A stretch of DNA of 64,000 nucleotides from Prochlorococcus sp. AG-402-K16. Its GTDB lineage: Bacteria > Cyanobacteriota > Cyanobacteriia > PCC-6307 > Cyanobiaceae. Location of the stretch: the NCBI GenBank assembly GCA_003216795.1, contig QCIH01000002.1, positions 1 through 64,000 of the forward strand. Direction: 5' to 3'. Of this stretch, positions 29,901-37,383 are shown piece after piece. The position numbers and the translations under genes were made by a program. The notes beneath the pieces were generated by a model. That model made no database searches, was not told the DNA's origin, and saw nothing but the letters and a program-made list of their open reading frames with translations. The first letter of the stretch is position 1; every line of letters begins with the position of its first letter.

Positions 29901-30380
29901 ATGCAGTGTCCAACCTGTCAAAACACAGATAGCAGAGTTTTGGAATCAAGATCTGCTGATAGTGGTAAAAGTGTTCGGAGAAGGAGAGAGTGTTTAAATT
30001 GCAGCTTTAGATTTACAACTTATGAAAGAGTGGAATCAATGCCAGTTTCAGTTATAAAGAAAGACGGTGGCAGAGAATTATTTGATAAGCAAAAATTATT
30101 TACTGGTATATCTAGAGCATGTGAAAAGACCAACTTCAGTAGTGAGGCAATTATTAATTTCGTAGATGGAATTGAATCTCAAATCGTTCAAGACTCTAAT
30201 AAAGATATTAAATCTTCACAAATAGGAGAATTAATACTTAAAAATCTTAGGAAAGAAAACGAAGTCGCTTATATAAGATATGCCTCAGTTTACAGAAAAT
30301 TTAATGGGGTAAAAGATTTTATTTCTACTCTTGAATCTCTAAAAGGAAGTTCAAAAAACCAATTAGCTTCAATTTCATAA
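29901..30380 (+). CDS. nrdR: Transcriptional repressor NrdR
   Basis: 159-aa zinc-finger/ATP-cone regulator of ribonucleotide reductase genes. The four zinc Cys are C3, C6, C31 and C34 (QCPTCQ and RECLNC), followed by [10 protein letters not shown] and the ATP-cone domain ([20 protein letters not shown]). A TTG at 29877 opens the frame earlier, but the ATG at 29901 gives the exact family start MQCPTC. Upstream of rpsA on the same strand. Confidence 0.95.
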   Translation: MQCPTCQNTDSRVLESRSADSGKSVRRRRECLNCSFRFTTYERVESMPVSVIKKDGGRELFDKQKLFTGISRACEKTNFSSEAIINFVDGIESQIVQDSNKDIKSSQIGELILKNLRKENEVAYIRYASVYRKFNGVKDFISTLESLKGSSKNQLASIS

Positions 30381-30460
30381 AATTCAGCATCTTAAAGTGT
30401 AGAATACATATCACAAATGTTTTTTGCTATTGGTTTGCAGGCTAGTAGCATTCCTTTCTA

Positions 30461-30475
30461 ACTACCTTAGGTAGT
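30461..30475 (+). promoter_or_regulatory. Small hairpin in the leader of rpsA
   Basis: ACTACC-TTA-GGTAGT is a perfect 6-bp stem with a 3-base loop, starting 29 bases before the rpsA start codon at 30490. It is too short and lacks a T-run to be a terminator. Position in the leader of a ribosomal protein gene suggests translational control; this is inferred. Confidence 0.4.
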
Positions 30476-30489
30476 CTGCGATACAACAA

Positions 30490-31581
30490 ATGAGCGAAAA
30501 TTCTTCCCAAACCATTAAAGAACTTTCTGAGGATCAAGAAATTAAAAATTCGTCTGAGTTAGAAAATGATTCAGCATCTCAAAATGAGGAAGATTTATCA
30601 TTCGAGAAGAACGATATACCTTCAGCAGATTCTTCCTCTAGCAGAACAAATGCGGATTTTGAAAACGCAGGATTCACGCAAGAAGAATTTGCATCACTTT
30701 TAGGTAAGTATGACTATAATTTCAAACCTGGCGATCTAGTTAAAGGTACCGTTTTTGCTCTAGAACCCAAAGGGGCCATGATAGATATAGGGGCAAAAAC
30801 AGCTGCTTTTATGCCAGTTCAGGAGGTATCAATAAATAGAGTTGAAGGACTTAATGAGGTTTTACAACCTTCAGAAAGTAGAGAATTTTTCATAATGAGT
30901 GAGGAAAATGAAGATGGCCAATTAGCCCTCTCCATTAGAAGAATTGAATATCAGAGAGCATGGGAAAGGGTTAGACAACTCCAAAAAGAAGATGCAACTA
31001 TATATTCTGAAGTTTTTGCAACAAACAGAGGCGGAGCTCTTGTTAGGGTCGAGGGCTTGAGAGGTTTTATCCCAGGCTCTCATATAAGTGCCCGCAAAAT
31101 TAAGGATGACTTAGAAGGTGAATATTTACCTTTAAAATTTCTTGAAGTTGATGAAGAGAGGAATAGATTAGTACTAAGTCATAGAAGAGCTTTGGTTGAG
31201 AAAAAAATGAACCGACTTGAGGTAGGCGAAGTTGTTGTTGGCTCTGTAAAAGGTATCAAACCTTATGGAGCTTTTATTGATATTGGTGGAGTTAGTGGTC
31301 TATTGCACATTTCTGAAATTAGTCATGAACATATTGAGACCCCTCATAATGTCTTAAATGTGAATGACCAAATGAAAGTTATGATAATTGACCTTGATTC
31401 AGAAAGAGGAAGAATTTCATTATCTACTAAAGCTCTTGAACCTGAACCAGGCGATATGTTATCGGATCCTCAAAAAGTTTTTAGTAAAGCTGAAGAAATG
31501 GCTGCAAAATACAAACAAATGTTATTTGAACAAACTGATGATAATGAAGAAATCCCCACATCGTCAACTGAAACAGTATAA
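30490..31581 (+). CDS. rpsA: 30S ribosomal protein S1
   Basis: 363-aa S1 of the short cyanobacterial/plastid type with three S1 RNA-binding domains: about residues 79-150 (FKPGDLVKGTVFALEPKGA), 167-232 (GGALVRVEGLRGFIPGSHIS) and 248-318 (EVVVGSVKGIKPYGAFIDIG). An acidic, low-complexity head (residues 1-55) and tail flank them. The protein brings mRNA to the ribosome; cyanobacteria with few Shine-Dalgarno signals rely on it. Preceded by nrdR and followed by metK. Confidence 0.95.
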   Translation: MSENSSQTIKELSEDQEIKNSSELENDSASQNEEDLSFEKNDIPSADSSSSRTNADFENAGFTQEEFASLLGKYDYNFKPGDLVKGTVFALEPKGAMIDIGAKTAAFMPVQEVSINRVEGLNEVLQPSESREFFIMSEENEDGQLALSIRRIEYQRAWERVRQLQKEDATIYSEVFATNRGGALVRVEGLRGFIPGSHISARKIKDDLEGEYLPLKFLEVDEERNRLVLSHRRALVEKKMNRLEVGEVVVGSVKGIKPYGAFIDIGGVSGLLHISEISHEHIETPHNVLNVNDQMKVMIIDLDSERGRISLSTKALEPEPGDMLSDPQKVFSKAEEMAAKYKQMLFEQTDDNEEIPTSSTETV

Positions 31582-31674
31582 ATTCACTTATTTATTTTGC
31601 TCACGAATATAAGAATTTAAGCCTACTTATTATTTCGCAAGTATTATTTAATTTACAATAATTGATTTGTAACG

Positions 31675-31703
31675 ATAGTCTAATTTAGGATATAGTCTAA
31701 TTT
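31675..31703 (+). repeat. Direct repeat upstream of metK
   Basis: ATAGTCTAATTT occurs at 31675-31686 and again at 31692-31703, start to start 17 bases, ending 15 bases before the ATG of metK. It lies where a promoter or operator would be expected. Confidence 0.6.
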
Positions 31704-31718
31704 CAAAATTATTTGTAA

Positions 31719-32957
31719 ATGAGTGATTTCATTTTCACTTCTGAATCCGTAACTGAAGGTCATCCTGACAAGATATGTGATCAAATTAGTGACGCTGTTT
31801 TAGATGCTTTATTGACAGAAGATCCAGAAAGCAGAGTTGCATGCGAAACTGTTGTAAATACTGGACTTTGTTTACTTACTGGAGAAATAACTTCAAAAGC
31901 AAAAGTCGATTACATAAAACTTGTTAGAAATGTAATTAAAGAAATTGGATATGAAGGCTATAAAGCAGGTGGTTTTGATGCAAATAGTTGTGCTGTTTTA
32001 GTAGCACTTGATGAGCAATCACCAGACATTTCACAAGGAGTAAATGACGCAGATGATGTTAACGATGATTTGGAAGACAATACCGGGGCTGGTGACCAAG
32101 GCATAATGTTCGGCTATGCATGCGATGAGACGCCTGAATTAATGCCCTTACCGATTAGCTTAGCTCATAGATTAGCCATACAACTTGCCAAAGTGAGGCA
32201 TGAAGAAGTCCTTAGTTATCTACTTCCTGATGGCAAAACTCAAGTAAGCATTGATTACGAAAAAGGTTTACCAGTTTCTATTAATACAATTTTAATTTCA
32301 ACTCAACATAATCCTGAGATAGATGGGATAACAAATGAAGAAGAAATTCGTCAAAGAATAAAAGAAGATTTATGGAGGCATGTTGTAATTCCTGCTACTG
32401 AAGATTTAGAAATCAAACCAAGCATTAGCCAAACAAGATTTCTAGTAAACCCCACGGGAAAATTTGTCGTAGGGGGGCCCCAAGGAGATGCGGGGCTCAC
32501 TGGCAGAAAAATTATTGTAGATACTTATGGTGGATATGCAAGACACGGTGGAGGAGCATTTTCTGGTAAAGATCCCACAAAAGTAGATAGATCAGCCGCT
32601 TATGCAGCACGTTATGTAGCTAAAAGCATAGTTAAGGCGAAATTAGCAAAAAAAGCAGAAGTACAATTAAGTTATGCAATTGGAGTAGCAAAACCAATTT
32701 CCATTCTCGTGGAAACTTTTGATACAGGTGTTATTTCACAAGCTAATTTGACTGAGCTAATTAAAGAGCACTTTGATTTAAGACCCGCAGCAATAATAAA
32801 AGAATTTAACTTAAGAAATCTACCCAAAAAAATGGGAGGCAAATTTTTTAGAAAGACTGCATCCTATGGACATTTTGGCAGGAGAGATCTTGAGCTCCCA
32901 TGGGAAAATGTAGAAGAAAAAGCAGCCCAATTAGCAGAGGCTTCCAAGATTTTTTAA
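31719..32957 (+). CDS. metK: S-adenosylmethionine synthetase
   Basis: 412-aa enzyme that makes SAM from methionine and ATP. Family blocks: [20 protein letters not shown] (N-terminal ATP-binding), [12 protein letters not shown] (ATP/metal signature), [15 protein letters not shown] (Lys-rich phosphate-binding loop). Full length and highly conserved. A direct repeat lies just upstream and a sugar kinase gene 15 bases downstream. Confidence 0.98.
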   Translation: MSDFIFTSESVTEGHPDKICDQISDAVLDALLTEDPESRVACETVVNTGLCLLTGEITSKAKVDYIKLVRNVIKEIGYEGYKAGGFDANSCAVLVALDEQSPDISQGVNDADDVNDDLEDNTGAGDQGIMFGYACDETPELMPLPISLAHRLAIQLAKVRHEEVLSYLLPDGKTQVSIDYEKGLPVSINTILISTQHNPEIDGITNEEEIRQRIKEDLWRHVVIPATEDLEIKPSISQTRFLVNPTGKFVVGGPQGDAGLTGRKIIVDTYGGYARHGGGAFSGKDPTKVDRSAAYAARYVAKSIVKAKLAKKAEVQLSYAIGVAKPISILVETFDTGVISQANLTELIKEHFDLRPAAIIKEFNLRNLPKKMGGKFFRKTASYGHFGRRDLELPWENVEEKAAQLAEASKIF

Positions 32958-32972
32958 TAAAATATTTTTTCT

Positions 32973-34202
32973 ATGCCTGATAATTTTTATGGAGGGTTAG
33001 ATTTTGGAACCAGTGGTGCAAGAATATCAATAATTAATTTTCATAAGAAATTAGTATATTCAAATTCAGTACCTTATTCATATACCTTTAAGAATCCAAA
33101 TTCTTGGATCAATTCTTGTGAGAATCTCTTAGCTAGTTTACCTATTGAGGTGAAAATTAACCTTAATAAATTGGCTATCTCAGGCACCTCAGGAACTTTA
33201 ACAGCATTAAATTTGCAAGGAGAGCCGCTAGGAGAAGCAATACCTTATGACCAAGCATGTAGCGAAAATAAGATCCTTCTTGAATCACTAACTCCTGAAG
33301 AAGATTATCTGCGAACTCCATATAGTAGTCTTGCTAAAGCATTAAAGTTAATAGATAAATACGGGACAAATATACTTTTACGACATCAATCTGATTGGAT
33401 CACTGGTTGGTTTTTAAAAGATTGGACTTATGGAGAAGAAGGTAATAATCTAAAACTTGGTTGGGATCTAAAAAAAGAATCATGGCCAAAAAGCTATCTC
33501 AATGCTTCATGGCAAAAATGTCTACCTCAAATAATAAAAAGTGGGAAAATTATTGGAGAAGTGAATTGTGATTTAGCAGATAGATTTAACTTAAATAAGA
33601 AATTAATATTAATCTCAGGCACCACTGACTCTAATGCAAGTGTAATAGCTGCAGGTTTAGGTAAAGAAGATGGTCTCACAGTTTTAGGAACAACTCTTGT
33701 AGTTAAGAAAATTATTGATGACCCTATAAAAAACCAAGGAATTACAAGCCATAGAGTAAACGGCAATTGGATATGTGGAGGAGCATCAAACGCGGGATGT
33801 GGTACCTTATCTCAATTCTTTTCTGATTTAGAAATAAAGGAGCTCAGTCGACAAATAAATCCATCGAAAAACACTTCTTTAAATCTTTTGCCTCTTAATA
33901 GTAAAGGAGAGAGATTTCCTGTTAATAATTCTAATTTAGAGCCAATACTTGGTCCAAGGCCAGTAAGCGACTCACTTTATTTACATGCATTATTCGAGGG
34001 GCTAGCTAAGATCGAATTGAAAGGATGGGAAAAGCTAGGCGAACTAACAGGTTCACTTCCAAAAAAAATTATTACTATTGGTGGAGGTTCAAAAAACCCA
34101 CAGTGGAGAAAAATTAGAGAAAAAATTATTAATATACCCATAGTTTCATGCAAAAAAACCACTTCATTTGGTACTGCCTTATTAGCGATTAATTCAAAAT
34201 AA
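32973..34202 (+). CDS. FGGY-family carbohydrate kinase
   Basis: 409-aa kinase of the FGGY (xylulokinase-like) family that phosphorylates a sugar at the expense of ATP. N-terminal phosphate-binding YGGLDFGTSGARISI, the sugar-binding LAISGTSGTLTALNLQGEPLGEAIPYDQ segment, GTTDSNASVIAAGLG and the ATP-site GGGSKNPQWRKI are visible. The protein is shorter than E. coli xylulokinase. The substrate is unknown; ribulose, xylulose or a similar sugar is most likely. Close spacing to metK suggests one transcript. Confidence 0.85.
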   Translation: MPDNFYGGLDFGTSGARISIINFHKKLVYSNSVPYSYTFKNPNSWINSCENLLASLPIEVKINLNKLAISGTSGTLTALNLQGEPLGEAIPYDQACSENKILLESLTPEEDYLRTPYSSLAKALKLIDKYGTNILLRHQSDWITGWFLKDWTYGEEGNNLKLGWDLKKESWPKSYLNASWQKCLPQIIKSGKIIGEVNCDLADRFNLNKKLILISGTTDSNASVIAAGLGKEDGLTVLGTTLVVKKIIDDPIKNQGITSHRVNGNWICGGASNAGCGTLSQFFSDLEIKELSRQINPSKNTSLNLLPLNSKGERFPVNNSNLEPILGPRPVSDSLYLHALFEGLAKIELKGWEKLGELTGSLPKKIITIGGGSKNPQWRKIREKIINIPIVSCKKTTSFGTALLAINSK

Positions 34203-34293
34203 AAGTTTTTTAGAATATTTGATGAAGATATAAAATTTTTAATTAAAAGGGTTTCACAAACTACACATCTTAATTTAAAGTATATAGGTTAGA

Positions 34294-34366
34294 GCCGGGA
34301 TAGCTCAGTTGGTAGAGCAGGCGACTGAAAATCGCCGTGTCCCCAGTTCAAATCTGGGTCCTGGCA
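34294..34366 (+). tRNA. tRNA-Phe (GAA)
   Basis: 73-nt cloverleaf: acceptor GCCGGGA/TCCTGGC (one G-T type wobble), D-loop AGCTCAGTTGGTAGAGC, anticodon arm GCGACTGAAAATCGC with anticodon GAA, T-arm CCAGTTCAAATCTGG. CCA not encoded. Confidence 0.95.
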
Positions 34367-34371
34367 CCTTT

Positions 34372-34396
34372 AAAACTCTGTCCTAGGCAGGGTTTT
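34372..34396 (+). terminator. Probable terminator after tRNA-Phe
   Basis: AAAACTCTG-tcctagg-CAGGGTTTT: arms complementary apart from one T-G wobble, ending in a T-run. Placed 5 bases after the tRNA, so it fits a terminator for the tRNA transcript. Confidence 0.65.
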
Positions 34397-34454
34397 ATAC
34401 TTTCAAATCATTGTGAAATCGTTATTTTTAGTATTTTTTTATAACTTAAAATTT

Positions 34455-34874
34455 TTAGTTTTCAACTTTGCACACTTGACCAATAACACCCAAAATCAGT
34501 TTATCTCCATTTGGATCTTGCCAATTAGCTAAATCATTGAAATTATTATTTGCTTCATCTATTGAGACATCAACATCCCTAAATGATTTTTCAAAACAAT
34601 TTATATCCATTGTATAGAGAATATCCTTAGTAATTTCACTTTTTGTTTTAGGAATAAATTTACTCAATACTCTTACAGAACCATCCTCATTCCTTTTTAT
34701 ACTTTGCCTATCCCATAACTGCTCTCCGTATTCACTTTTCGGGACTCCAACCCATTCATGAGGCAAAGCTTCTGATTTTTTTATTGAAATACAAAAGAAA
34801 ACGATAATCGAAAGGACTAAATTAATGATATTTCTAAAAAATATTGAATTAACTTTATTCTTAGAATTAATCAT
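34455..34874 (-). CDS. Secreted hypothetical protein, 139 aa
   Basis: N-terminal basic region, then a hydrophobic stretch (about residues 14-33) that ends KSEA-LPHEW, consistent with a signal peptide cut near residue 36. The mature part (about 100 residues) has conserved-looking WVGVPKSEYGEQLWDRQSI and two Cys (ITKDILYTMDINCFEKS and VIGQVCKVEN) that could form a disulphide. Likely a periplasmic or lumenal protein; family not recognised. It is convergent with tRNA-Phe. Confidence 0.62.
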   Translation of the reverse strand: MINSKNKVNSIFFRNIINLVLSIIVFFCISIKKSEALPHEWVGVPKSEYGEQLWDRQSIKRNEDGSVRVLSKFIPKTKSEITKDILYTMDINCFEKSFRDVDVSIDEANNNFNDLANWQDPNGDKLILGVIGQVCKVEN

Positions 34875-35021
34875 GACTACTTATGGAACACAAAAATTTT
34901 TTATTAGTAGGAAATATAAGATTAAAAATTTGTAAAAATTTTTATTGATTAGTATTTCTATTATAGATAGAATCAAATATTAAATTAAGAATTTACTTCC
35001 AATAAATTTATAAGAAAAGTA

Positions 35022-35657
35022 ATGAATAAAATACAGAAATTTCTCTCAGTAGTTTTTTTTATAGCAATATTTGTAGTATTGATTTATTTGATCCAAAATT
35101 ATGGGATTGAACCTCTAAGGAACAAAATAGAAAGTATGGGGATTTGGGCTCCTTTTGGAATATTCATACTCAGAGGAGTGAGTATTATTTTACCTGCCCT
35201 TCCAAGTTCAGCTTATTCTCTGCTAGCTGGATCATTACTAGGATTTCAAAAAGGTTACATGACAATAATCTTTTCTGATATCGTTTTTTGCCAAGCTGCT
35301 TTCTTTATCGCAAGAAATTATGGTCGGGTTCCTGTACGTAATTTAGTAGGACCGAAAGCAATGCAAAAGATTGAAAGTTTTAATCAAAACCAGCTAGAAG
35401 AAAATTTCTTTCTTATGACGGGTCTACTGATGACTGGCCTTTTTGATTTTCTAAGCTACGCAATTGGTATTGGAGGAACTCGCTGGAAAATATTTACTCC
35501 TGCATTATTAATAAGTCTTCTAATCAGTGACTCTATACTAGTAGCAGTAGGAGCTGGAGTTAGCCAGGGAGCTGGATTATTTCTAGGGATTGCTCTATTG
35601 GGAATGTTTGCATTAGCGACTATTTCAGGATTGGCAAAAAATAAAATGCCTAAATAA
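35022..35657 (+). CDS. TVP38/TMEM64-family membrane protein (VTT domain)
   Basis: 211-aa polytopic membrane protein with about six hydrophobic segments. The VTT/DedA-type signatures are visible: GIFILRGVSIILPALPSS, YSLLAGSLLGFQKGY, and FFIARNYGRVPVRNLVG with the basic motif after the second span. Members are membrane proteins implicated in lipid scrambling and membrane homeostasis in bacteria and plastids. The precise role here is unknown. No partner gene is coupled. Confidence 0.85.
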   Translation: MNKIQKFLSVVFFIAIFVVLIYLIQNYGIEPLRNKIESMGIWAPFGIFILRGVSIILPALPSSAYSLLAGSLLGFQKGYMTIIFSDIVFCQAAFFIARNYGRVPVRNLVGPKAMQKIESFNQNQLEENFFLMTGLLMTGLFDFLSYAIGIGGTRWKIFTPALLISLLISDSILVAVGAGVSQGAGLFLGIALLGMFALATISGLAKNKMPK

Positions 35658-35774
35658 CAAAACAGTTGATAATTCTGTAAGCAAAGAAGAAAGATATGAC
35701 ATTTTCGCAAACAATAACTATATAAATAATGATTCATGCAAGAATAGAGATCGATTAATTTTTAATGTTATTAG

Positions 35775-35954
35775 ATGACTCCATTTAGACCAACTTCATA
35801 TGATCGCCCTGGAGAACAAATATCAACTACTCCTTCTGGATTAAAAGTAACTTCTGCAAAGAGATTAATGGTGGATTCAATGGTAAGAATGATACAAAAA
35901 GCAGAAAATCATTCCGTAGAAGATAAACTTGACGAAGAATCTAACAATAATTAA
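35775..35954 (+). CDS. Conserved-looking small protein, 59 aa
   Basis: ATG at 35775; TAA at 35952-35954. The sequence ([20 protein letters not shown] at the start) is rich in Pro, Arg and Thr, then has a helical middle ([17 protein letters not shown]) and an acidic, Asn-rich tail. Its 3' end overlaps the TTG start of cpeS by 26 bases in another frame, so the two may be translationally coupled. The composition differs from random AT-rich sequence. I do not recognise a family. Confidence 0.6.
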   Translation: MTPFRPTSYDRPGEQISTTPSGLKVTSAKRLMVDSMVRMIQKAENHSVEDKLDEESNNN

Positions 35955-36480
35955 TCAATTCATTGATAAAAGTATAGGAGAGTGGAAATCTATTAGAAGT
36001 ACTCACACTTTAGCTTTTCAGGAATTTGAAAACTCAACTAGTAAAATATATATAAAACATATCAACAAAAAAAATAAAAAAGTCGTTGAAATTTTTAAAA
36101 ATTATAAATTCAGTTTAAACCTAGAGAGCATAGCCATTTCTATAAACTGGCAAGCTATTAGTGATTGGGACAATAATGATATCAGTGAGAGAGATGAAAC
36201 TATTCTGATTTTTTTACCCAAAGATGAAAATTCAGGAATTGTTTTAAGAAATAAAGGTTATACAGAATCCTTTATTTCATCATCCAATTATTTTGTTGAT
36301 GACCAAAATAATTTACACATTAAAACTATTTATAAATCAACAGTTTCCGAAGAAAGAATTTCCTTTTTATCCACTCATGTAAGATCCAGATTTTCTACTA
36401 TTAGAAATCTAGAAAATAACTCATTTATACAGACTTCACATACTTCAGAGATAAGGAATTTAGCTAGTTTAAAAGATTAA
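35929..36480 (+). CDS. cpeS: Phycobiliprotein lyase CpeS
   Basis: 183-aa lipocalin-fold lyase that attaches a phycobilin to the Cys-82-type site of phycobiliproteins. Segments [21 protein letters not shown] at the N-terminus, [20 protein letters not shown] in the middle, and the C-terminal [13 protein letters not shown] ... [14 protein letters not shown] match CpeS/CpcS proteins. The gene for its only plausible substrate, cpeB, lies tail-to-tail next to it with a 17-base overlap. Start is TTG at 35929, inside the preceding small gene; the first conserved residues follow at once. Confidence 0.87.
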   Translation: MTKNLTIINQFIDKSIGEWKSIRSTHTLAFQEFENSTSKIYIKHINKKNKKVVEIFKNYKFSLNLESIAISINWQAISDWDNNDISERDETILIFLPKDENSGIVLRNKGYTESFISSSNYFVDDQNNLHIKTIYKSTVSEERISFLSTHVRSRFSTIRNLENNSFIQTSHTSEIRNLASLKD

Positions 36481-36976
36481 TTATTCTTTCAAATTGAAAC
36501 TCTGTTTCAGATATTAATTTAGGAAGAAAGCCTTTGTTTCCACGCATATTCTTAACTGTTGAGTTCAAATCAGAGATAGTTGCATCCCGCATTAATTGAA
36601 AAACCCTTCTTGCATTTCTTAAAGGTACCCCAAGAGCAAGATAAGTATTTTTAAGATCCTTCAAACAACTTTTTTCTAAAACTGATTCGTCATTAGAAAT
36701 TAAAAGATAAGCAACAATCCTTAGGATTATTTCTCCATCTCTTAAACAAACGGACATCTTGTTAGTTGTATTTAAAGATATTCTTGAATTAAGTGAATCT
36801 TGATTTTCACAAATCATAGCTGTTACAGCGTCTGCTGCGATTGCATGTGAATTGTTTGTTATTGAGGTTATTGCATCTAATCTTGAGTTTGCACTATTAA
36901 TAAATTCTTTTATATTGCTTAAATCATTAAATTTCTTATCGGCTGACAATAGTTGATTATTCTTTGAAACTGACAT
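36464..36976 (-). CDS. cpeB: Phycoerythrin beta subunit, degenerate form
   Basis: 170-aa globin-fold phycobiliprotein. The diagnostic stretch [20 protein letters not shown] holds Cys77, corresponding to the conserved Cys-82 chromophore site. The doubly linked site is lost: the position of Cys-50 reads SHAIAADAV and the Cys-61 position reads TTNKMS. The C-terminal Cys-165-type residue is also absent ([14 protein letters not shown]). Cys56 and Cys104 are structural. So only one bilin can be bound. This is the form known in high-light Prochlorococcus, which lacks phycobilisomes and the alpha subunit; the likely role is light sensing or a relict. Confidence 0.93.
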   Translation of the reverse strand: MSVSKNNQLLSADKKFNDLSNIKEFINSANSRLDAITSITNNSHAIAADAVTAMICENQDSLNSRISLNTTNKMSVCLRDGEIILRIVAYLLISNDESVLEKSCLKDLKNTYLALGVPLRNARRVFQLMRDATISDLNSTVKNMRGNKGFLPKLISETEFQFERIINLLN

Positions 36977-37130
36977 TCCTGAAGTAAAGATTTAAAGACC
37001 GATCTTAAGAATAATACAAAGCTAGTAAAAACAATACAATTTCAAACTGAACGCAACGCTTCTTAATTAATAACTTCATTCCAAAGTGCTAGTTGAAATA
37101 ATTCAAATAAAAAAATTTTTTTCCGCTAAT

Positions 37131-37361
37131 ATGAAATTACATTTTTTTAAAGTTTTGGATCAACAGGATTTAAAATTATCAAAGAAACTTATTTCCTCAT
37201 ATAAAAAGAGATTGGAAAAAGAAATTCTTGAAAGAAGTATAAAATTAAAGATGCCTCAAAATAAATTTGAAGAAATAATTAATAACAATAATGAACTTAT
37301 AAATTTAAAAAAAGCGTTAGAAGATCTAGAAACGGAATCTGAATCTCATAGTAAAGTCTGA
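37131..37361 (+). CDS. Hypothetical protein, 76 aa
   Basis: Lys- and Asn-rich, wholly helical-looking (KLSKKLISSYKKRLEKEILE then LINLKKALEDLETE), probably a coiled coil. A GTG at 37086 would add 15 residues; I prefer the ATG at 37131. No family recognised and the composition is close to that of random AT-rich sequence, so confidence is limited. The helicase gene begins 22 bases downstream. Confidence 0.4.
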   Translation: MKLHFFKVLDQQDLKLSKKLISSYKKRLEKEILERSIKLKMPQNKFEEIINNNNELINLKKALEDLETESESHSKV

Positions 37362-37383
37362 TTTTTGAAAAACCCTTACAAAA

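Noticed and set aside
31582-31718. SAM riboswitch before metK
   Set aside because: No stem pattern of any known SAM riboswitch is visible; only a direct repeat was found.
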